Source: Betaproteobacteria bacterium
GTDB lineage: Bacteria; Pseudomonadota; Gammaproteobacteria; Burkholderiales; Thiobacillaceae
Length of the DNA: 17,794 bases
Assembly: GCA_020049245.1 (NCBI GenBank)
Contig: JAIFLB010000060.1
Location: 1 to 17,794 of the forward strand
Reading direction: 5' to 3'
The notes below the pieces were generated by a model, which ran no database searches, was not told the origin of the DNA, and was given only the letters and a program-made list of their open reading frames with translations. Positions 1 through 6,726 of this stretch are shown piece after piece. The translations under genes were made by a program, and so were the position numbers. Numbering within the stretch: the stretch's first letter is position 1; each line of letters begins with the position of its first letter.

Positions 1-313
1 CCAGGTATTCGCCATGCCAGATTGAAATCGCGGCGGTGAGCAAGGCAAGCGAAAACAGCGCAAACAGGGGACGAAACATCAAGGTCAGCGCAGTTGCGCC
101 GATAAGGTGGAAATTCAACCCCGGTTTGATGCCGGTTTTGATCAGCCAGAGTCCGAGCAGGCAGACGGTAGCGGCAAGGAAAATGTTCAGATTGGTGGTG
201 TCGCCCAGCATCCGCCAGCTTGCTTTGCGCGCGATCAGCGCGCCGAGCAGGGCGGCCAGGAGCCAAAGGCCCCATAGCCAGTGGGAAGGAAAGTTGTTGG
301 CGACCAGGTTCAT
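1..313 (-). CDS. CbiM-family energy-coupling factor transporter permease, N-terminal part (partial)
   Basis: The reading frame begins at the ATG at 313 on the minus strand and runs off the left edge, giving about 104 residues. It starts MNLVANNFPSHWLWGLWLLA and is strongly hydrophobic, with at least three membrane segments (about residues 12-28, 43-60 and 70-97). The stretch around GLNFHLIGATALTLMF matches the HLxGxTxLTLMF signature that I know from the CbiM family, the integral membrane component of cobalt/nickel-type ECF transporters; this is recall, not a search. An in-frame stop lies upstream at 392-394 and no ATG, GTG or TTG lies between it and 313, which fixes the start. It is divergent from the HD-GYP gene. 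A 10-bp direct repeat sits 18-37 nt upstream of the start. The substrate cannot be told from this fragment. Confidence 0.65.
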   Translation of the reverse strand, partial: MNLVANNFPSHWLWGLWLLAALLGALIARKASWRMLGDTTNLNIFLAATVCLLGLWLIKTGIKPGLNFHLIGATALTLMFRPLFALFSLALLTAAISIWHGEYL

Positions 314-553
314 GTCGTTGCGTCCGAAGCGAAGTAGAGTGAAGTAGAGCGAAAACAGCGTAAAGAAAGGGGCAGGTGAATGCCGCCGATTCTATTAGAA
401 AGTGCTGATGCAGCAGTCGAACCCGTTTTGGGCCGAGGCGGTTTTTTGGATGGCAGGATTTCCCTTCAGGGCCGCCATCTCTATGTTGCGCGGGTGCATC
501 GCCTATCATTCGGCCAACTTGAATCATGCAAACTTGATACGGACTCCTGTTCC
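314..553. other. Divergent intergenic region between the permease and HD-GYP genes
   Basis: About 240 bp separates the two divergent starts, so promoters for both genes should lie here, but I see no convincing -35/-10 pair. The region holds a 10-bp direct repeat (331-350, gaagtagag plus t or c). On the minus strand, scattered elements (ggcagg near 450, ttgcgcggg near 485) faintly recall parts of a cobalamin riboswitch, but the B12 box is not intact. The frame of the HD-GYP gene stays open back to an ATG at 380, so part of this region could be coding if that start were used. I prefer the start at 554 because a normal signal peptide begins there. Confidence 0.4.
331..350. repeat. 10-bp tandem direct repeat upstream of the permease start
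   Basis: Two adjacent copies of gaagtagag followed by t or c. They lie just upstream of the minus-strand permease start, where they would fall in its leader. A role is not evident; it could be a simple slippage duplication. Confidence 0.5.
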
Positions 554-3220
554 ATGCTGATCGCAGTTGCCAAGTCCTGGCTTGAGGTTTTGCCGCGCCG
601 GTTGAGCGCATTTTTCCTGCTTGTTCTGTTGCTCACGCCGCTGTTCGGCGCAACCTCGGCTGCCATTGCGAGTGAAGTTCGCATCGGCGTGCTGGCATTG
701 CGCGGGGCGGACAGGGCGGTGCAGAGCTGGTCGGCCACCGCCGATTATCTGGCGCGCAAGTTGCCTGGCCAGACCTTCCGCATTGTGCCGCTCGGGTTTG
801 ATGAAATTCATCTGGCGGTGCGCCAGCGCAGCGTCGATTTCGTTCTCGCCAACCCCAGTTTTTACGTCGAACTCGAGTCGCTGTATGGCGTCAGCCCGGT
901 GGTCACCATGCGCAGCAAGCACAATGGCGGGCCGGGTTACAGCCAGTTTGGCGGGGTCATCTTCACCCGCGCCGACAGACCTGAAATTCACCAGTTTGAC
1001 GATTTGAAGGGCAAGGTGTTCGCTGCGGTGGATGAGGATTCGTTTGGGGGTTGGCATGCTGCCTGGCATGAATTGCTGCGCCAGGGGATCAAACCAGAGA
1101 AGGATTTCAAAGCGCTGAACTTTGCCGGTACCCACGATGCCGTGGTTTTTGCCGTGCGCGATGGCAAAGCCGATGCCGGCACGGTGCGCACCGAGACACT
1201 GGAAAAGATGGCAGCGGAAGGATTGATCCAGCTGACTGATTTCTACGTGCTGGGTGAACGTCGGCAGGACGACTTTCCGTTGCTGTTGAGCACCAAACTT
1301 TATCCGGAGTGGCCGCTGGCCAAGTTGAAGGGAGTCTCGGACACGGTGGCGGTGCAGGTGGCGGTGGCGCTGATGCAGATGCCGTCCGACGACCCCGCCG
1401 CAGTGGCCGGCCAGATCATGGGCTGGAGTTTGCCGCTGAATTACCAGGCGGTGCATGAAACCTTGCGCGCCCTGCGGATTGGCCCCTATGCGCATGAAGG
1501 CAAGCTGACGCTGGACGAGCTGATGGCCCAATATGGTCTCTGGATCATCGCTGTGCTGCTGTTCCTGCTGCTGGCGTTGATGGTGGCGATTTATGTCAGC
1601 CGGATCAATCGTCGTTTGCGCCAGCATCAGCACGAACTGAGTTCGCTCAACACGGACCTGGAAGCGCGCGTCCGCGAACGCACCGACCGGGTTGAAACGC
1701 TGCTTGACCGCGAGCGTTATCTGCGCGGCATTCTGGCCATGGTGGCCGACGTCAACGAGATTCTGATCACCACCAGCAGCCAGGATGAAATGCTCAAAGC
1801 CTGTTGCGATCGGCTGGTGGCGAACCCGGATTACCATTTCTCCTGGATCAGTCTGTTGCGTGACGGTGAACTGGAAGTCGTCGCCAAGTCCTATGGCCAT
1901 GCGGATCTCTCGCGCAAGTTGCGCTATTGCCTGGGCGAGGGGCCGGCCACCCTGGCGCTGCATGAAAACCGAACCATCACCTGGCAGGGCGACAGGATCG
2001 ATTCAATCCTGGTCGAAGCCGGCATCTCCTCGGTCACCTCGCTGCCCTTGCGCCGCGATGCGTTTGCGCAGCCTTTCGGCGTGCTCTGCGTGTTGACTAC
2101 ACGTGTCGATGGTTTCGATTCGGAAGAGGTGGCGATGCTGGAACAACTCGCCGGCGATATCGGTTTCGCTATCCAGTCTTATCGGCATCAGGCCGAAACC
2201 GTGCGGTTGCAAGCGGAGCGCATCGGCAACTATGAAGACACCATTCTTTCGATGGTGGAAATGATCGAAAAACGCGACACCTACACCGCCGGCCATACCC
2301 GGCGGGTGGCGAAATACTGTGAATTGATCGCCACCCACCTCGGCTACGGCAAGGAGGAGGTGGATCGGCTGAAAGGCGCGGCGATCCTGCACGACATCGG
2401 CAAGATCGCGATTCCGGATGCCGTCCTGCTCAAGCCGGGCAGCCTGACCAGCCTGGAATATGACCTGATCAAGCAGCACGTCGAAGTGGGCTACGAAGCC
2501 TTGTCGCGCATCGAGATGTACCGCGAATTGGCGGAAATCATGCGGCATCACCACGAACGCCACGATGGTCGTGGCTATCCCAGCGGCCTCAAAGGCGAGG
2601 CGATTCCGCGCCTGTCGCGGATCATGGCCGTTGCCGACGCGTTCGACGCGATGACCACCAACCGCATCTACAAGCCGCGCAAGACTGTCGCGGAAGCGCT
2701 GGATGATCTGCATGCTCTGGCGGGCAGCGAATTCGATCCGGAAATCGTCGCCGCCGCCGAGTTGTGCCTGGGCAGCGTCCAGCCGCCGCCACTGGCCGAT
2801 CAGTTGCCGAAAACACAGCTGGAAAAACAACGTTTCGCCTACTTCTTCAACGATCACCTGACCGGTTTGCACAACGCCGAATATCTGCGTTTCATCAGCA
2901 AGAGCGGCCTCGATAGCGGTTTTGGCTGGGCCGGCATGGTCATGCTGCAGCACTTCTCGCGCTACAACGACAGCATGGGCTGGGCGGCCGGCAACCAGTT
3001 GCTGGCCGGATTCGCCATTCACCTGACGGCGACCTATCCCGGTGCCGTCATCAGCCGGGTGATGGGCGATGATTTCATCCTGCTTGCCGCCACGCCGCTG
3101 GTGATCGATGTCGCGCAACTGAAGTCCGGCTCGCCGCTGCGCGATACCGAGATTGAAGTCGAACTGAAGGTGATCGACCTCAGCTCGGAACGGCTGGAAG
3201 GGCTGTTGCGCATGATCTGA
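554..3220 (+). CDS. Membrane receptor: PhnD-like sensor, GAF, HD-GYP phosphodiesterase, degenerate GGDEF
   Basis: Predicted inner-membrane sensor of 888 residues. A signal peptide (residues 1 to about 40, ending near AIAS) leads into a PhnD-like periplasmic binding domain (about 42-320). A membrane helix (about 329-350) and a short coiled coil follow, then GAF (about 395-545) and HD-GYP (about 560-745). The HD-GYP signature is complete: HDIGK with the HD pair at 613-614, HHHERHDG from 665, and GYP at 674-676. HD-GYP domains hydrolyse c-di-GMP to pGpG/GMP, so this is probably an active phosphodiesterase controlled by a periplasmic ligand. The C-terminus (about 765-885) has a GGDEF fold pattern (LTGL near 768) but MGDDF at 837-841 in place of GGDEF, so it is unlikely to make c-di-GMP. 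The frame is open from an ATG at 380; I chose 554 because the signal peptide starts there. The ligand is unknown. Confidence 0.85.
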   Translation: MLIAVAKSWLEVLPRRLSAFFLLVLLLTPLFGATSAAIASEVRIGVLALRGADRAVQSWSATADYLARKLPGQTFRIVPLGFDEIHLAVRQRSVDFVLANPSFYVELESLYGVSPVVTMRSKHNGGPGYSQFGGVIFTRADRPEIHQFDDLKGKVFAAVDEDSFGGWHAAWHELLRQGIKPEKDFKALNFAGTHDAVVFAVRDGKADAGTVRTETLEKMAAEGLIQLTDFYVLGERRQDDFPLLLSTKLYPEWPLAKLKGVSDTVAVQVAVALMQMPSDDPAAVAGQIMGWSLPLNYQAVHETLRALRIGPYAHEGKLTLDELMAQYGLWIIAVLLFLLLALMVAIYVSRINRRLRQHQHELSSLNTDLEARVRERTDRVETLLDRERYLRGILAMVADVNEILITTSSQDEMLKACCDRLVANPDYHFSWISLLRDGELEVVAKSYGHADLSRKLRYCLGEGPATLALHENRTITWQGDRIDSILVEAGISSVTSLPLRRDAFAQPFGVLCVLTTRVDGFDSEEVAMLEQLAGDIGFAIQSYRHQAETVRLQAERIGNYEDTILSMVEMIEKRDTYTAGHTRRVAKYCELIATHLGYGKEEVDRLKGAAILHDIGKIAIPDAVLLKPGSLTSLEYDLIKQHVEVGYEALSRIEMYRELAEIMRHHHERHDGRGYPSGLKGEAIPRLSRIMAVADAFDAMTTNRIYKPRKTVAEALDDLHALAGSEFDPEIVAAAELCLGSVQPPPLADQLPKTQLEKQRFAYFFNDHLTGLHNAEYLRFISKSGLDSGFGWAGMVMLQHFSRYNDSMGWAAGNQLLAGFAIHLTATYPGAVISRVMGDDFILLAATPLVIDVAQLKSGSPLRDTEIEVELKVIDLSSERLEGLLRMI

Positions 3221-3299
3221 GCGGCGAGCGGCTCGATGCGTTGTAATCCGGCTCGGATAAGATGCGGTCCCTGCCGATTCATCAGATGAAAGTTACACC

Positions 3300-3956
3300 A
3301 TGCGCCTTGCCCTGTTCGACCTCGACAACACCCTGCTCGCCGGCGATTCTGACTTTGAATGGGCGCAATATCTGATCGAACAGGGCGTGCTCGACCGCGA
3401 AGTCTACGAAGCCCGCAACCAGACTTTCTACGATCAGTACAAAGCCGGCACGCTGGATATTTTCGAGTTCCTCGAATTTCAGTTGAAGCCGCTGTCGCGC
3501 CACCCGCGCGCGCAACTTGACGCCTGGCATGCCGACTTCATGGCGCGCAAGATCATCCCGATCGTCGCCGCCGGCACCCCGGCGCTGCTGGACAAACATC
3601 GCGCCGACGTCTGCGTCATCATCACCGCCACCAACAGCTTCGTCACCGCGCCGATTGCCGCACATCTTGGCGTGCCGCACCTGATCGCCACCGAACCGGA
3701 ACAATATGACGGCGAATTCACCGGTCGCCCGTTCGGTCTGCCCTCGTTCAAGGAAGGCAAGGTTCGCCGCCTGAATGAATGGCTGGCATCACGCGGTGAA
3801 AGCTGGGCCGATGTCAGCGAAAGCTGGTTCTACAGTGATTCGTTGAATGACTTGCCGCTGCTGGAAATCGTGCATCACCCGGTTGCCGTCGACCCGGATG
3901 CAACCCTGAAAAGCTGTGCTGAGAGCAAAGGCTGGCCGGTAATCAGCCTGCGCTGA
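3300..3956 (+). CDS. HAD-superfamily IB hydrolase, SerB-like phosphatase
   Basis: A 218-residue cytosolic phosphatase of normal length for the family. All four HAD motifs are visible. Motif I is DLDNTLLAGD, with nucleophile D7 and acid/base D9. Motif II is ITATNSF, with the threonine or neighbouring residues near 109-112. Motif III is the lysine of EGK at 154. Motif IV is YSDSLNDLPLL, with D180 and D184. The helical cap between motifs I and II (about 15-85) is typical of subclass IB, which includes phosphoserine phosphatase SerB and TIGR01490-type proteins. The true substrate cannot be told from sequence; phosphoserine or another small phosphomonoester is likely. It starts 79 bp after the HD-GYP gene and converges on the chemosensory operon. 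The ribosome binding site is weak (gatgaaag). Confidence 0.85.
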   Translation: MRLALFDLDNTLLAGDSDFEWAQYLIEQGVLDREVYEARNQTFYDQYKAGTLDIFEFLEFQLKPLSRHPRAQLDAWHADFMARKIIPIVAAGTPALLDKHRADVCVIITATNSFVTAPIAAHLGVPHLIATEPEQYDGEFTGRPFGLPSFKEGKVRRLNEWLASRGESWADVSESWFYSDSLNDLPLLEIVHHPVAVDPDATLKSCAESKGWPVISLR

Positions 3957-4011
3957 GTCTTAGACTTGTCCTGTGAGACAGCCATGGCGGCATCGTTCAC
4001 CGGAGCCGCGG
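3957..4011. other. Short convergent gap between the HAD gene and the chemosensory operon
   Basis: Both flanking genes end here. I looked for a rho-independent terminator in both directions and saw only weak short stems, such as gcggc/gccgc at 3987-4009, with no T-run. Termination of the long operon is therefore either rho-dependent or not recognisable by eye. Confidence 0.35.
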
Positions 4012-4770
4012 CTATTGCCAGCGCTCCAGCAGGATCGCGGTGGCAGTCTGGTAATCCTCGGCGGCGCGGGTCTTCGGGGCGAAGTAGCGCACCGGTTTCC
4101 CGGCGGCAAAAGACTCGGCGACACGGATATCGTTACGGATACCGGGCAACATGCGCGAGGCTCCGAACTGTTGGGCTACGCTGCCGGACACCTTCTTGTG
4201 CTGGCCGATGCGGGTGTCGCACATGATCGGCAGGAAGCCCACGAGGCGCAGGCCCTTGTCCGGGCGACTGCTGGCAACGCGGAACAACACCCGCGCCAGT
4301 TGCCGCACCCCTTCGCCCGCGAGAAAGTGGGGCAGAAACGGTACCAGCACCCAGTCGGCGGCGTGCAGGGCGTTAAGCAGCAGGATGTCCAGAGACGGCG
4401 GGGTATCGAGGACGATGGTGTCGTAGCGCTCATGCAGCCCTTCCGCATGGAGCGCATGCCGCAGCAGGCTCTCGTCGCGGCTGCCGGAACCATGCTCGAA
4501 CAACGTATCGGCCGGCAGCAGGTGCAGTTGGTCCCAAGCCGACTCGCGCAGCGCCGGAAGCAGCGGCGAGCCACTGGCGAACAGACCGTGGACAGTGGGT
4601 TCCCCCTTCTTCACCTGGATGCCGAGGCCCACTGCGCAATGCCCCTGGGTGTCCAGGTCCACCAGGAGGACCCGCTCGCCACGGGCGGCGAGTTCGGCGG
4701 CCAGGTTGACCGCCGTGGCGGTCTTGCCGGTGCCGCCCTTGCGGTTGGTAACGACGAGGACGCGGGCCAT
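4012..4770 (-). CDS. ParA/MinD-family ATPase of the chemosensory operon
   Basis: A 252-residue P-loop ATPase. The deviant Walker A box is KGGTGKT at residues 11-17, with the signature lysine K11 typical of ParA/MinD/Soj proteins. A DLDTQGH segment near residue 40 matches the ParA Walker A-prime region, and Walker B is the TIVLDTPP stretch. The start at 4770 follows the membrane receptor's stop by 4 nt, so the two are probably translationally coupled; an upstream in-frame ATG at 4842 would lie inside the receptor gene. ParA-like proteins encoded in chemotaxis operons (ParC in Vibrio, PpfA in Rhodobacter) position chemosensory arrays and help each daughter cell inherit one. The same job is likely here, by context. 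There is no ParB or parS in the window, which argues against plasmid or chromosome segregation. It is the last gene of the operon. Confidence 0.88.
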   Translation of the reverse strand: MARVLVVTNRKGGTGKTATAVNLAAELAARGERVLLVDLDTQGHCAVGLGIQVKKGEPTVHGLFASGSPLLPALRESAWDQLHLLPADTLFEHGSGSRDESLLRHALHAEGLHERYDTIVLDTPPSLDILLLNALHAADWVLVPFLPHFLAGEGVRQLARVLFRVASSRPDKGLRLVGFLPIMCDTRIGQHKKVSGSVAQQFGASRMLPGIRNDIRVAESFAAGKPVRYFAPKTRAAEDYQTATAILLERWQ

Positions 4771-4774
4771 GCCG

Positions 4775-6061
4775 TCAGAACAGTTCGATAGCCGGACGTG
4801 CCGGCGCGCTTGTCTGTTTGCCAGTGACGCTGGCATGGGCATCGCGCTGACTGTCCATCACATAGCGGTCAAGATGGCCGTTCAGTCGCTCGGGCAGGGT
4901 TGGAGACAAAGTGCCATCCCAGGTTTCGTCCGAGAGGTGCGCTGCCACCCCCTGCAGGTGCTCGTTCAAGCCCCACAGGGCATATTTCACATGGTCGAGG
5001 CTCTGGCGCACGATGTCCTGAAACTGGAGATGGCCAAAGACCTGGGTAAGCCGGGCCACCATCTCCTGGTTGCCGCTGTCTACGCCGTTGATCACTTCGA
5101 GCAGCACTTTGCTCCCCTCGGAGAAGCGGCCTTCGATCAGGGTGATGTCGTCGATGATCCGCTTCAGGTTGGACGAGACTTCGTGGTTGTTGACGGCATC
5201 ACTGGCCCGGGTCAGTTCATCCTCGGCGTGCTGGGTGGCCGCCGCGATTTTTTGGGCGATGTCCGTTGCGGCACTCGCGGTCTGCGCAGAGAGTTTCCTG
5301 ACTTCGTCGGCCACCACGGCGAAGCCGCGCCCGGCCTCACCCGCCCGCGCTGCCTCGATGGCGGCATTGAGGGCCAGCAGGTTGGTCTGGCTGGCGATTT
5401 CGGAAATGACACCCACCAGCGGTGTCAGGGCGCCCACTTCATCGGATAGGCGGCGGATTCGCTCGAAATTTCGGTTCAGTTCGGCGGCTTGCTCACTCAT
5501 GTGGTTGGACAACACGCCAACGATGGTCTTGTTGTAGCCGGACTGCTGCCGCATCACCTCGGTCAACTGCATGCCGTTCTGCATGGAAGCGCCGATGCGC
5601 TCCACCTGGGCGTGTGATTCCTTGTGCAAGGCATCCAGCTGCTCGATGGCCCCGATCACCCCGGACTCCGTCTGGGTCAGAGCGGCATCCAGTTGTCGGG
5701 TCATGATGTCGGCGTAGGGTGCCACCTGGGTCAGTTCCTGGTTGATGCCCTGCTTTATGACTTCGCAGTGAGCCATTTGGGTTATTCGGAACTTGCACAG
5801 ATCGTTCAACCACAGGAGTTCGTGCTTCATGGAGGGCCAGGCGAACAACAGGGTCAACGGGACGAAACTGAGCATGGTGAGCAGGGTGGTGATGACAATC
5901 TCGCCGGGCTTGCCGAAGCCAAGCGGATACAACCAGTGATTCAGGATCCACTCCGAAAACAACAACGCGATCATCACGTTGAGCGCTGTCGCCGCCAGAG
6001 CCGACAGCGCAAGCCGCCGGACGAGGCCCGGCCGTGGAGAATTGCAGTTCTTGTTAGACAT
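4775..6061 (-). CDS. Membrane methyl-accepting chemotaxis protein without periplasmic sensor, with CheZ-like motif
   Basis: A 428-residue receptor. Two membrane helices (about 16-36 and 55-75) are joined by fewer than 20 residues, so there is no periplasmic ligand domain; any signal must come through the membrane or the cytoplasm. The cytoplasmic part carries the receptor signalling tip (about 217-255, with ASQTNLLALNAAIEAARAGE and FAVVADEVRKLS), which binds CheW and CheA. Past the hairpin it has LQFQDIVRQ, in which D349 and Q353 have the D-x3-Q spacing of the CheZ phosphatase motif (QDFQDLTGQ in E. coli). The C-terminal tail has no NWETF-type CheR tether. The start at 6061 was chosen over an upstream ATG at 6154 that lies inside the preceding cheY. 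It sits 23 nt after that cheY and 4 nt before the ParA gene. Confidence 0.88.
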   Translation of the reverse strand: MSNKNCNSPRPGLVRRLALSALAATALNVMIALLFSEWILNHWLYPLGFGKPGEIVITTLLTMLSFVPLTLLFAWPSMKHELLWLNDLCKFRITQMAHCEVIKQGINQELTQVAPYADIMTRQLDAALTQTESGVIGAIEQLDALHKESHAQVERIGASMQNGMQLTEVMRQQSGYNKTIVGVLSNHMSEQAAELNRNFERIRRLSDEVGALTPLVGVISEIASQTNLLALNAAIEAARAGEAGRGFAVVADEVRKLSAQTASAATDIAQKIAAATQHAEDELTRASDAVNNHEVSSNLKRIIDDITLIEGRFSEGSKVLLEVINGVDSGNQEMVARLTQVFGHLQFQDIVRQSLDHVKYALWGLNEHLQGVAAHLSDETWDGTLSPTLPERLNGHLDRYVMDSQRDAHASVTGKQTSAPARPAIELF

Positions 6062-6084
6062 GGCTTTTCCAGCCCGAGATGGCC

Positions 6085-6459
6085 TCAGGCCCCCGGCAGA
6101 AGTTGTTTGATGACCTTGACCAGGTCGGGACCGGCTACCGGTTTCACCAACCATCCAGTCGCTCCCAGCTTCTTGGCCTCATCGCGCCGGTCGGAACTGC
6201 CTTCGGTGGTCAGGGTCAGGATCGGAGTGAAACGAAAGCCGGGCAGAGCCTTCACCTGCTTGATGAGTTCGATGCCGTTCATCTTCGGCATGTTGATGTC
6301 GGTGATGATCAGGTCCGGCTTCAGACCCGACTTCAGCTTGGCATAGGCGGCCTCGCCGTCGCCGGCCGTCTCCACCTTGAAGCCGTTCATTTCCAGGGTG
6401 GAACGCACGCTCATCACCATGGTGGTGGAGTCGTCGACGTAAAGAATGGTTTTTGCCAT
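6085..6459 (-). CDS. cheY: CheY-like single-domain response regulator (second in operon)
   Basis: A 124-residue receiver domain with no output domain. The acidic pair is D9/D10, the phosphoacceptor is D54 (IITDINMPKMNG), the switch threonine is T84 in TLTTE, and the conserved lysine is K106 in LVKPV. All catalytic positions are intact, so CheA should phosphorylate it. It lies between the STAS gene (24 nt gap) and the membrane receptor (23 nt gap), with ggag about 8 nt upstream of the ATG. With the other CheY it gives the pathway two competing phosphate acceptors. One may drive the output while the other acts as a phosphate sink, as known in Sinorhizobium; which is which cannot be told here. 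Confidence 0.93.
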   Translation of the reverse strand: MAKTILYVDDSTTMVMSVRSTLEMNGFKVETAGDGEAAYAKLKSGLKPDLIITDINMPKMNGIELIKQVKALPGFRFTPILTLTTEGSSDRRDEAKKLGATGWLVKPVAGPDLVKVIKQLLPGA

Positions 6460-6483
6460 GAGGGGTCTCCAGATTCGAAATCG

Positions 6484-6726
6484 TCAATGCGGCCGCAGCA
6501 GGGCTGCACGCAGCCAGTCGGCGAAGAATGGATCCTTGGGCCATGCCTTGACGCTGGCGCAAGCCGCCATCAGCACCTGCAGGTTGGCCGCGTGAAGGTG
6601 GGTGCAGTCCGCCAGGTCGACGCGACCGGCCGGCTTCTTCTGCAACCATTCCAGCAAGGGCTCGGCTTCCTCCACCGACACCACGTCACGGAACAGCGCC
6701 AGGTTCTTGCGGAATTCGATAGCCAT
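6484..6726 (-). CDS. Small STAS-domain protein, probably without the usual phospho-serine
   Basis: An 80-residue protein that appears to be a bare STAS domain, the anti-sigma-factor-antagonist fold; the stretch VDLADCTHLHAANLQVLMAA has the STAS strand-turn-helix shape. In phosphorylatable STAS proteins the turn reads D-S-x-G. Here it reads H-A-A-N at residues 45-48, so the serine is replaced by alanine. The ATG at 6726 overlaps the cheA stop by 1 nt (TGATG), with aaggag 8 nt upstream inside cheA; this favours coupled translation. A GTG immediately upstream at 6729 would add one residue. Its position next to cheA suggests a protein-protein adaptor within the signalling complex. No anti-sigma kinase or phosphatase is nearby. 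Confidence 0.72.
   Translation of the reverse strand: MAIEFRKNLALFRDVVSVEEAEPLLEWLQKKPAGRVDLADCTHLHAANLQVLMAACASVKAWPKDPFFADWLRAALLRPH

Noticed and set aside
440..520. Weak likeness to cobalamin-riboswitch elements on the minus strand upstream of the CbiM-like gene
   Set aside because: Only isolated pieces (ggcagg, ttgcgcggg) match and the B12 box and ordered core helices are not intact. A covariance-model search (Rfam cobalamin) would settle it.
380..553. N-terminal extension of the HD-GYP protein from the ATG at 380
   Set aside because: The 58 added residues would precede an otherwise normal signal peptide and would block export. They look non-coding.
524..1963. Long minus-strand open frame opposite the HD-GYP gene
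   Set aside because: Its protein is low-complexity in Gln/His/Arg, typical of the shadow of a GC-rich gene. The plus strand holds clear domains.
3957..4011. Bidirectional terminator between the HAD gene and the operon
   Set aside because: Stems are 4-5 bp with long loops and there is no T-run in either direction.
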